A stretch of DNA of 64,000 nucleotides, from assembly GCA_027627225.1 (NCBI GenBank), contig CM051029.1:12932023-12996022 (forward strand), given 5' to 3'. A model generated the notes under the pieces. That model worked only from the letters and a program-made list of their open reading frames with translations. It searched no databases and had not been told where the DNA came from. Shown piece after piece: positions 35,850 through 46,113 of the stretch (position 1 is the first letter of the stretch; each line of letters starts with the position of its first letter). Source of the DNA: Congeria kusceri. Taxonomy: Eukaryota; Mollusca; Bivalvia; Myida; Dreissenidae. The position numbers were made by a program, and so were the translations under genes.

Positions 35850-36850
35850 CATTTTACTGTATTAAGTAACAATGGCCTTGACTGTTGACCTTGACCCCAA
35901 GCGCCCCATATGCAAACAATGTATCTATGCTTGAATCACAAAAGTTCAATTCTTTCTTGAGATGTTAAGCCAAAACCATTTTTCTATATTTAGTAACAGT
36001 GGCCTTGACCTTGATCACACCCATCCCATGTGCAATCCCTGGATATAAGGAATCTTTGTATCAAGTTTCATAACAATTGCTCAATTTCTTTTCAAGTTAT
36101 TGAGAAAAAAATAATTCTTTAATATGTACTAACAGTGACTTTGACCTCACACACCCCACACAAAATCCCATGCTAGATCTGGATATAAGGTATTTATGTA
36201 TGAAGTTTCAATACAATAGCTTAATTTTTTATTGAGCGGAAACCATTTATCTATATTAAATAACAGTGACATTGACCCCATCTGGATTCCCAAATAAAGT
36301 TTTGAAAGAACGTATCTATGTTTATAGTTGCATGACATGTGCTCAATTCCTTCTCGAGTTATTAAGCGGAATCCATTAGTAACAGTGACCTTGACCCCAT
36401 CCATCCCATACGCAATCCCAAGGGGGGTCTTAATACAAGGTATCTACACAGCTTATATGTAAATTTTCAAAGTGTAAACAGACCCTTAATGTTGACAAAT
36501 TTCGAACAAGAAGTACCAAACTTTCAATACGGGGAATACATGTTTTAAGGTTTGAATTATATTCCTTAAGCCATTCCTGATAAACTAGCTTACCGAAAAT
36601 TTTAACCTGCCTATATAGTATATATGCAGATTTCTAAGTATAAAAAGGCCCTCAACTTTCAAATTTCAAACTAGAGTTACCAAAATTGGTCTCTGGGGTC
36701 ATTTCAATATGGGGAATACATGTTTTAAGTTTGAATTTAATACCTCAAGCCATTCCTGAGAAACTAGCTTACAGAAAAACTTAAACCTAGTTCTGAGGCC
36801 GACGCTGGGGCAAGTAGAATAGCTTGCCTTTTCTTCGAAAAGTCGAGCTA
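35850..36850. repeat. Second TGACCTTGACC array ending in a GCTCGAC..CGAAGAAAAGG block
   Basis: 35,850-36,430 repeats the unit seen at 28.9-30.0 kb. From 36,470 two units of about 180 bp share GGGGAATACATGTTTTAAG(G)TTTGAATT and CAAGCCATTCCTGA(T/G)AAACTAGCTTAC. The block ends CCTTTTCTTCGAAAAGTCGAGCTAAAA, the reverse complement of the start of the 24.36-kb array. Confidence 0.75.
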
Positions 36851-36859
36851 AAAATTAAA

Positions 36860-38000
36860 CAGCTGCTTAAAGATACCTTTATACACACATGCAAAGATAA
36901 ATGTTTGTTGTATTTTTTCGAAATAAATTTAACAAAGGACATGCCTGTTGTCACAAAAGCATATTATTAACCAATGTGCACAGGCTGATCAATACATATA
37001 TATGTATACTACTCTAGCAGTAAATCCTTTTGAGTAATATGCAACACAAATCCAAAAATGTTAATTTATACTAAGAAAAAAAGCTGTCACTACATATGCA
37101 CCATAACACACTTTCAATCAAGTGACAAATCATTGTCTGTCAGTAAAGATGAATGAAAAATGTTAACTTAATTTCTTCAGTCAAAACGGCTGCTCTGTAC
37201 AAATAGTGAAAACAAAAACAATAAATCAAATCATAAAGTAATAAAAGGTGCATTTATCTGTCAAATATTTTCCATTAAAAGTGGGAGTTTTTTAAGTTTT
37301 AAGTAAATACAAAGTATTCAATATTAGACTAAAAACTTCACCTTGGTTCGACAGATTAATGGTTCAATTTCAAAATGCCCTCCTTTAGGGGTTATAAAAA
37401 AGCCATAAACTTGCTGATCTATAATTCTGCAACAAAATACCATCATGTGCACATTTACATAATGATGAACATGTTAATGAAGTTTCATCACTCTAGCAGT
37501 TATCCACACAAGTCCAAAAATATTATAATTTTCTAAGAAAAGGACCATAACTTTGATCATATAGTTTAAAGTTTCAACATTCTTTGCTTTACTAAACAGT
37601 CCATATTTTTTTTTTTTTTTTTAAGGGGTCAAAAGAGAGGTGATGACATAAAAAATATGTGCCAAAATACCCAAGTACACATGCTGAAAAATATGTTAAT
37701 AATGTTTCATCACTATAGCAGTTGTACTTTTTTATTTATGCCAGGCTGACAGACTGATAACACGGCAAACAAGAATATCAGTGAAATTGATGGATGCTCC
37801 CCTATGTGCTTTATTAATGTGGGTTATTTGAAAGCATAGGAACAAGAATGAAGCAATTACTCTATGAAAGATCAACAGACCAGAACAACCTGACAATATG
37901 ACCCCTTGGTTGGGAAGCTGCCTACAAAATGTCATTCAAATTGGCTATTAAGTTCCAGAGAACATGCACAGGAATAAAAATGTACTAATTGTAATGCAAG
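36860..38000. repeat. Diverged repeats, GTTTCATCACTCTAGCAGT type
   Basis: GTTTCATCACT(C/A)TAGCAGT follows ATGTTAAT(G/A)A near 37,480 and 37,707, with relatives near 40,155, 40,990 and 41,815. A T-run of about 19 lies at 37,604-37,622. Confidence 0.5.
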
Positions 38001-38880
38001 ATCAATAACTCCCTGAAAAATCATTGGAGTGGAACGACCTGACAATATGCACAGGTCCATCCTATAAGGACACTGTATATAAAGTTTCATCTAATGGGGA
38101 TCTAAAGTTCCTGAGATTTCGTCCAGAAATGCAAAGTTCCTTAAAAATGTCCAAGGGCAACAACTTCCTGAAAAAATCATAGGAGCGGAACAACATGATA
38201 ATATGCACATGCCCACCCTATACGGATGCAGCATATAAAGTTTCATCAAATTTGGATCATAAGTGACAGAGATCACGCGTGGAAATGAATCATTATTCAA
38301 GGGGCAATAACTCAATAAAAAATCATTTGAGCGGAACAACCTGACATTATGCGTATCAGTGCTCCAGCTAGCAATAAATAGCAGGGCGCAACGCCCATTC
38401 CCATTTGGATGCGCACCGCTGCCCTTTATACTGCCCTGCCTTTTTCTCTTATCAAAGATATCAGTTAAATTTTGATATTGAGGGACTACAAGCTCTCTTT
38501 GTGCCTTAATTTCCAAATCCTTGTCCTAGCAATGCTAAAACCTTAAACTATAACACTATAATGCAATTAGGGTCTGATACCAGCTGATTAAAAAATCAAT
38601 ACTCAACACTGCAGCAGACAATTTTTCAGTTTTACTGATAATACATATACATGATTTAGTCATAGATACACATATTAGTTTTATTACACCTTGCCAAATT
38701 AATGGCGCGCACACAAGTGCCCTTTTAAAAAAGTTTCACCCTGCCCTTTTTAAATCCTAGCTGGAGCACTGCGCATGTCAACGCTTTAAGGATACTGCAT
38801 ATAAACTTTCATCAAATTCGGATCATTAGTCCCTGAGATCTCGCACGGAAACAAAAGTGTAACAGACGGACATCAAGTAG
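38000..38880. repeat. Imperfect tandem repeat, interrupted by a MITE
   Basis: Units contain GGAGCGGAACAACCTGACA(A/T)TATGC, a TATA(A/C)GGA(C/T) motif, AAAGTTTCATCAAAT and GATC(A/T)(T/A)AAGT.CC(T/A)GAGAT. The third unit is split by the element at 38,357-38,771. Confidence 0.65.
38357..38771. mobile_element. hAT-like MITE, 415 bp
   Basis: Left end CAGTGCTCCAGCTAG and right end CTAGCTGGAGCACTG are perfect 15-bp terminal inverted repeats. It interrupts a tandem-repeat unit, and the flanks read GCGTAT before and CGCATG after. This is compatible with a 5-6 bp target duplication with one C-to-T change, short of the 8 bp expected for hAT. There is no transposase. Internal CTGCCCTT-like words recur near both ends. 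Confidence 0.75.
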
Positions 38881-38889
38881 GATGAAAAC

Positions 38890-40370
38890 AATTATCTTGG
38901 AAATTCATTTCACAACCCCGCAAGCTCAATTCCATCAAAATTAGAATTCAGACGGATGGACCAAGCGGCGACTATATGCTTCCCCTTTTCATAATATATA
39001 TTCCCTGACCTTGAAGTGGGAGCATAAATATACACCATTAAGCAACATTTAAGTAAAATCATAAGGTACATGTGGTTAGCATTCAAAAACAACACATCTT
39101 GATTATATGATTAAAGATTATACATATAAACTGTGATAAAATCCCCCAATATGGCAAGTCATTAATAATACACAACATGAACTTCTTTAGCTTAATTATT
39201 GCTGGTATGGTTAACACAACATGCAAAGGCTATTCATATTTACATTAACAGTCGTATGACAGGTTAGAGCAATCAAATAGACAAGCAACTCCAAAAACAA
39301 TCTCAACAAGGAAACAAGTACAACTTGTCAAGCCATACAAATGGAGTGAGACAAGTAGATAATAATAAAGAAATTGAAATCACATGAACTGCAGGACCAA
39401 ATCTGAAAAAACAACAACTTTATGTGAGCATACCACGCATATACCAAATGAAGATAAAGCAAAACAAAACTAGACATGTGTCCTATGGACACTGATGCCC
39501 CCTCATTCCAGTTATGTCTCATAACTCCACTTATGTAGAAAAAAGGACCAAAATACCCAGGTGAGTAAGTTCTCATGCTGGTAAATATGTTTGTAAAGTT
39601 TCATATCTCTTTCAGCAACACTTTCTGAGTTATGCGCAACACAAATTAAAATATGTCATTTTTTGCTAACAAGGCAGTTCAAGAGACAGCTATATCCCCC
39701 GCCACGATTCTTTTGACCTGGAAGTGGTTACCTTGACTTTGAGCCAGCATGATTGACTCATGACTACTTGACATCTCAAAGACATTAACTTTTCATGAAA
39801 ATCCTTCAATGGGTATAGGAGATAAGAAGCAGACACGAAAAAAATTAAGGCTAAACTATTTGACCTTCAAGTGTGACCTTGACCTTGAAATACGACCTTA
39901 ACCTTGAGTCGGCATGACTGACTCATGCCTTCTGCACATCGTCTCAATGCTCTTAACATTTGAGGCAAGTTTCATGAAAATCCGTCAAAGGGTATAGGAG
40001 ATAAGGAGTGGACACGAAAGTGTTACGGACAGACTGACGGAAGGACAAAGGGCATTCCTATAATTAAAAAAGGGCCATAACTCTGGATATGTCAAAAAGA
40101 ACCGAACTAAAATATGGAGTTGCACAAGTTCACATGCTGGTTAATGTTTGTAAAGTTTCATCCCTCTAGCAGGAATACTTTTTGAGTTATGCGCAACATA
40201 AAAAATCCGAAAGACGGAAGTACGGATGGACAAGGTCAAATGTAAATGTAAAATACCAACCAAAGATCAATAGTGATGAATGTTTCTACACATTAGGCCT
40301 TGTAACTATGGCATCCTTTTCAAGGAAATAAACCAGCAGTTCACCCCTGCTGGCTGGACACAAAATAGCT
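38890..40370. repeat. Dispersed repeats downstream of the minus-strand gene
   Basis: Around 39,470-39,660 and 40,070-40,230, units share AA(G/A)TTTCAT..CTCT..AGCA and GAGTTATGCGCAACA. Around 39,710-40,030 two units share a GGTATAGGAGATAAG(A/G)AG string and TGTGACCTTGACCTTGAAATACGACC. No gene is seen. Confidence 0.6.
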
Positions 40371-40373
40371 TAT

Positions 40374-40816
40374 TCATTTTGCACTGTTTAATCTTCTCTG
40401 CATTGAAACTTTGGAATTCTTAATGTAGCTTTTTACTTGTTGCCAAGGTCTGTTCAACAATACAGGTTCTTTTTTTCTGCTCTCCTCAATCTCGTGTTTA
40501 CCTGGCAGCTTTGTTGTGTGAAGATATTTTCCGAGTTGTCGCTCAACAGCTGCTTGTTCTTCGATAGACCACATTTTTCTTTTCTGCGCTTTCCTTCCGA
40601 CAGAGCTGGCTGTGGCTTTGGACTGGCTGGTTGCGGCTTTGGGCTGGCTGGCTGTGGCTTTAGACTGACTGGTTGTGGCTTTGGACTGGTTGGCTGTGGC
40701 TTTGGACTGGCTGGCTGTGGCTTTGGACTGGCTGGTTGCGGCTTTGGACTGGGCAACTGTTTTATCAACAACTGGCATATCTTCTTCAGAATCACTATCT
40801 TCTTGGTCCAGTGGCT
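40374..40816 (-). CDS. SET/recombinase gene, last exon: acidic stretch, heptapeptide repeat, basic C-terminal domain
   Basis: A TTTTTTTTGTAG acceptor leads in phase 1, matching the donor of the recombinase exon. The protein reads EPLDQEDSDSEEDMPVVDKT, then seven heptads of the form QSKATAS (a 21-bp minisatellite at about 40,605-40,760), then RKAQKRKMWSIEEQAAVERQ, LGKYLHTTKLPGK, EPVLLNRPWQQVKSYIKNS, and a stop at 40374. The final 70 residues (W..eE..av...l.k.....lPGk...........L..R.W...K.yi.N) recur, as far as I recall, at the C-terminus of other animal proteins with this recombinase-like domain. A DNA-binding or SANT-like role is a guess. Confidence 0.75.
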
Positions 40817-41039
40817 CTACAAAAAAAAGCACAGTTCTTTACCACACAATTCATTAAACTAGACATGTGTCCGTAGGAAAGGGATGCCCTTAGGCTTACG
40901 TTCAACTTTTGTCTCAAAAGTCCACCTGTGTCGAAAAAAAGTAAATTACCCAGGTGCGCAAGTTCAAAAACTGGTAAATATGTTTGTAGTTTCATCACTC
41001 TAGAAGCAATACTTTTTTAGTTGTGCGCAACACAATTTG

Positions 41040-41650
41040 AAAAAAAGTGCCAAATTATCACAAAATACGCCCGTTTAAAGGTCTGGGTTACACTGATCAA
41101 AATTGATGATGATAAGATTAACACTATTTGAGTGAGAGAACATTAATTTGGCAAATTTCGGATTATTCAAGGGCTATAATTCAAAAGTGCTTCAGGCGAT
41201 CTGGCTGGTTATTGTACTTGGCTGAGATTTTATGCCCACAAACATTTTGACCAAGTTTGATGATGATAGGATTAAAACCAGTCGAGTTAAAGGGCGGACA
41301 AGGTTAATTTTGCCAATTAATATATTTCAAGGGCCATAATTAAGAAGTGCTTCAGGCTATCTGGCTGGTTATCGAACTTGGTCGAGATTATATACCCACA
41401 GGCATTGTGACCAAGTCTGATGATGATATGATTAAAACTATTTGAGTTAAAGAGCGGACAAGGTTGATTTGGCAATTTTTTTTATAATTCAAGGGCCATA
41501 ATTAAGAAGTGCTTCAGACGATCTGGCTGGTTATCAAACTTGGCCGAGATATTATGCCTACAAATATTATCACCAAGTTTCGTGATGATACAATTAAAAC
41601 TTTTTGAGTAACAGAGTGGACATAGTTCTCCTGGATGCTGCACGCCCACC
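41040..41650. repeat. Tandem repeat, about 3.5 units of about 145 bp
   Basis: Units share AAGAAGTGCTTCAG(G/A)C(T/G)ATCTGGCTGGTTAT, CCAAGT(T/C)TGATGATGATA and ATTAAAAC..(T/G)GAGTTAAAG(A/G)GCGGACAAGG, followed by TTCAAGGGC(C/T)ATAATT. Confidence 0.8.
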
Positions 41651-41659
41651 CGCCTGCTG

Positions 41660-42660
41660 CAGGTGTTCCTATAATATGATCAGTTTTTTATAAGGTGTAT
41701 AAAAACGTATCGTTCTTGCTAAATAGGGCCATAACTCTGGTTGTGTTAAAAAAATGACCAAAATTTGAGGTGCACATGTTCACATGCTAGTGATAATAAT
41801 ATGTTGGTAAAGTTTCATCACTTTAGTAGCAATACTTTTTGAGTTAAGCAAGACACAAAAATTTACCACCAAAAGGGACTCATTCTTTGGGAAAAGCATT
41901 ATTACATGTTTATTTTCTACTTCTACACCAATATATTGATTTGCTAAGATTATTGCTAACATACCTAGTGTATTATTTATGACTGCTCCATGGTATTAGT
42001 TTGAGGTTTAAAGCAAATAAGATGTGTTTTGCTCTGGATGTACAATTAATTACAAGCCCCAGCCCCTTTAAATTCTTGTTAGCAATTATGCTTGTCATTT
42101 GTCAGAGGAAGGCACTCAATGCAACACATTTTAATTTTAACACAATTTTCAGCTTTGACTAAAGAAACATGATCATGAAATGCATAAAAATACTAAAATA
42201 TAATGATATGTGACGGAATGATACACTCAAAAGTTTCTTACAACCTTCCATGATTGAAAAATTCATTTAAATTGTATAAGTGACTTAGTGGGCCCAGTGA
42301 CCTTATTCTTGCCTGTGACACATTCCCTCATGATCACTGTGAGCAATAAGTTGATTTTGTTCCAATAACACAGGTAGCAGTATCTCTTATACATGGCCTT
42401 GATAGAAAAATAAAATCATACATTTGAATGCTTTTTTTTAATTCAATTGTGACCTTGACCCTAACCTAATGGCCTGGTTGCTCACGACATACCATATCTT
42501 GATGGTGATCATTCTGCCAATAAAATCCCTACATGTGTACATGATAGAAAATGTATACTCAAGACAAATAGTTGATTATTCACTTGCACACTGATCAAAG
42601 CGTGATTCTATTGGATAAACTATGATACAAACAAACAGAACAAATAAGCTCTATATACGC
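41660..42660. other. Intron with dispersed repeat fragments
   Basis: Lies between the last two exons of the minus-strand gene. A string of about 50 bp (ACATACCATATCTTGATGGTGATCATTCTGCC) at 42,487-42,535 recurs at 46,062-46,110, immediately outside a transposon. Confidence 0.5.
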
Positions 42661-42662
42661 AC

Positions 42663-44762
42663 CTTCAAGATCCATTTGAATTTCATCAAGGCTTTTCCCG
42701 TGGTGTTTGCTTAGTGTACCATTTTCTACCTCAATCAACAGCTTTCCAATTTTGGCTAATTGTATTGTGTTTTCAGGCAGACGGTAAAATTGTCTGTGTA
42801 CGGCAATATCATGGCCAAGAAAATTCGCCAAACTGTCCAGCTCATTTTCTTTAAGATTCAGGATTTGAGAGATTGTAGCAACATGTTTTCGTAGCGATGT
42901 AGATGTGATATGCTGTGGATGCTCTGCTCCGCACTCGACAGCAAACACTTTAAGAACATCAGAACTTCTGAGAGGAGTTGCGGCACTACCCTCCCTTGCA
43001 AACACATATTTGTTATCTAATTGAATTCCAGCCATTTCTCTGGTGCTACAGAGCACTTCCAATTGACTGAAATGTCTCTCTGTAAGCAAAATAGGCACAC
43101 ACCGTCCTCTTTTGCCCCTTATCTCTACCCTCCTCAAGGTCTCTGCCAGCTTACGTTCAAATGGAGTTAAACTCTGTGCAATCTCTTCCTGGATTTCCCG
43201 TGGTTGGTTTACAGCTTTTCTATACTGCTCGATTTCCATCCTTTCAGTTTCACCTCCTCTTCTTCTGTTAAACAGCACCAGTTGGGCAAGTGTTATTGAT
43301 GCAAGTTGTCTCCAAACATTCGGGTTAGGGTTTTGTTTTATATGCTTCAGCTTGTCTTCTGCTTGCGAATCTAGGAATTCATTCAGTTTTTGAAGATCAC
43401 TTGCAATGGGAAGTCGTTTAACAGTGTTAAACTTCTTATTGTGTATATTCTGCAGAGCGACACTGGAAATTTCTGAACACCATTCCTCACCACACAATGT
43501 AATAAAATTTTCAACAGTGACTTTAAGATCATGGTTGCTGTTGATAATAGCTTTGGTGTGAAGAATCTTACCACAATGTTTTAAAGAATGTCCTAGTTTC
43601 AAGGCCAAAGATGGAACTCCATACTGGCTTGTACATTGATCGAATCTTGCCACGTGTTTGACAGCGGAAATAACGAGTGGAAACATTGTAGGGTTCATAC
43701 AGTCTTGCAATGATTCGATTCTTGAATCCATGTCTTTCGCACTTTTTAAAAAGCGTCCAAGTTCTCTCATCTTTTGTTTGACATATTGGTACTGATGTGT
43801 TTGGTTTGTTATTTTAGCAAACAATTTTTCCCCGTGTCTCACAATGATCTCATCTCTACGAGCGATCAAAGATATTTCATCGTTTGCCATTGAAGTTATA
43901 ATTTTCTTTTTAAAGTCTTCATTTTTAGACAAGTCTGATGTCAGTAAAGCCAGTCCAGCAGCCTGATGCCTTGTACCTTTCTCTGTTTCTTTGTCGCCTT
44001 TAGCTGGAAAATTTTTTGAATGTCTCCAAAGTTCATGCCTTAAGAAAAAACCAAGACATTTCTCACATGGTAAGTAATCAGCTGCCTCATAGCTCTTTTG
44101 ACTTGGCCTCTTGAAAGGAATGATACTGCCTTTTTTTTCATTGACTGCTTGCTTATTCTGAAGAAAGTTACCCTTGTTCATTAGCACCCTCCATTTTGCT
44201 TTTCTTTCTAGTGATTTCACAGGCAATAAAAGCGCTTCAATGACTTCGAGTTCTTGTCGATGTTTCTGCTCAAAATGCCGAGGCAATTTTGCCAACAACT
44301 TCGAACAATAGAGACAATAATGTTTCTTGTCCCATATTCTGGCACCATCGTTTGTGTGTTTTGCTATGTCTACTATTAAAGTTTGAGATGTAGATGGCTG
44401 AGGTTCATTTTCAATTGAAGTTCCAGGCTGAGGGACCGGATCAATGTTCTGGTACTCAGTAATATCATAAGATAAAGGCACTGCATTGTCTGATTCTTCA
44501 ATTTCAGTATCTGACACTGACGTATAACTTTCATCCATCTCTGATGGAATGTACTCACTATGTTCATCTGATATCTCTGATGGAATATACTCACTGTGTT
44601 CATCTGATAATCCCTCAGAGAGTGTATCAGCTTGGTCTTCAGAATTAATATTTATATATGGAAAACAGACTTCATTGTTCATTTCTGTTTCACTATCCGG
44701 CACTACCGAGGCATCCGTATCTGAAGGGACATATTCATCCCCAGAGTCCATCAACGAATCTT
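42663..44762 (-). CDS. SET/recombinase gene, main exon: acidic linker, zinc finger and tyrosine-recombinase-like domain
   Basis: TATCTCTTTTCAG acceptor (phase 1) and GTGCGT donor (phase 1) bound about 700 open codons. Counting from codon 44754 (ATG codons follow at 44751): residues 1-125 are acidic, with SDEHSEYIPSE duplicated. A C2H2 finger follows (C147, C150, H160, H165), then a partial finger (CEKC at 230-233, H245) lacking the final Cys that the plus-strand copy has. Residues 290-470 are helical. A tyrosine-recombinase-like fold closes the exon: NRRRGGE (Arg box near 497-499), SLRKHVAT (R622), FLGHD (H648) and RQFYRLP (Y657). All positions of the R..R-H-Y set can be filled, although HxxR is TSLR. 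A chromatin or DNA-binding role with SET is inferred; recombinase activity is unproven. Confidence 0.85.
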
Positions 44763-46110
44763 CTGAAAAGAGATATCATTATGTGTGAAAAAAGCAGAAA
44801 AAAAATGGTAAGGTGTGGAAATGTATGTTTGTTCATGAAAGGGATTTGTTCACAGATTCATTTAATTTTATTACTTGCAACAGATGTTTACTCAGCAGGA
44901 ACTCAGTTGTTTTTACAATATATTTTTCAGTTCTTAAGTGTTTTTTTGCAGCATAACATAACCAATTCTTTTCGTAATCTGTGCAACAGTTGACAATTCA
45001 TCAAATAGTGAATGTTCCTTTAAAACAACAAAACATGAGACATAAAAGAAGAAAATAAAATGTATTAACTGACTTGTGTGAGGAACACTTGCATGCAAAC
45101 AGAAATACATATTGGACTTTTTACCCTAACTAGATTTGTGCTAAGCATGGGGAAGCAAGAGCTTAGACAAGTTATATCTTGACAATAAAGTTCTAAATGT
45201 TCAAATGTGACCTCAAAGTATGACCATGACCCTAAAGTTAGCCTCCTGGTTCATGTCCACAGCACACCATCTAGTAAAGGCAAACTTTTGTGCCAGCTAA
45301 TCGATAGACTTCCATGCATTTGAAAGCTAGAATCTGGGACAGACAGAAGTGACGCAATGAAGACAGACTAAAAGACAAAGTGATTCCTTAATAGCCCCTC
45401 ATTCCACCCAGAAGTGTAAATATAAACATAACTGGACAGCTGTCAACGAGAGCAAAAATATGGTTTTGGAAAGAAAACATTTAACGTCTCCCTCCATATG
45501 ACCTTGTGAAACTGATCATAGTCAACATAAAATATCAAAATATGTTCACTATCTATTACACACTTCAACTTCAAATTCCCTCCATGTGTAAGGTAGTTCT
45601 GTTCTGGACACAATCTATTCAACTATATTCATGATTTATAAAACATTTGTACTTCAAGTGTGACCTTGATCTGAACCGAGGGAACTGAAACTTGTTCAAG
45701 ACACATCTGATGGAGATGGTGAACATTTGTGCCGCATTAAACTTAATTCTCTCCATGCATAAACAAGACCTATACCATGAGCCTGACACAAACATATACT
45801 TTCAATATCTCCATATTAGGTATATGTACAATTATCAAGTGTTCACTGTGACCTTGACCTTTAAACGAGTGACATAGTTTTTGCACATGACATGTCATCT
45901 TGTTATGATGATCTTTTATGCCAATTTATTTTGAAATCCCATCATCCACAATAGAGTTAATGGCAGGACAGGAACTATAGACAACAACAAACCAACCAAC
46001 AACAGCTTATCAATATGTTGCCCCACTTCTTTGTGTGGGAGAAATTTTATATTATCACAACATACCATATCTTGATGGTGATCATTCTGCCAATAAAATC
46101 CCTACATTAT
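44763..46110. other. Intron with MITE-like and repeat fragments
   Basis: 44,839-45,025 starts AAAGGGATTTGTTCACAGATT and ends AGTGAATGTTCCTTT, like a diverged copy of the MITE at 14,587. The rest has TGTGACCTTGACC words (45,660, 45,848) and no gene. Confidence 0.45.
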
Positions 46111-46113
46111 ATA

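Noticed and set aside
40437..40876. Plus-strand Gly/Cys or Trp/Leu-rich repeat proteins
   Set aside because: Antisense readings of the QSKATAS minisatellite in the last exon of the minus-strand gene.
43112..43393. Plus-strand frame inside the recombinase exon (and others at 44.5-45.0 kb)
   Set aside because: Antisense shadows of the long minus-strand exon, with no motif.
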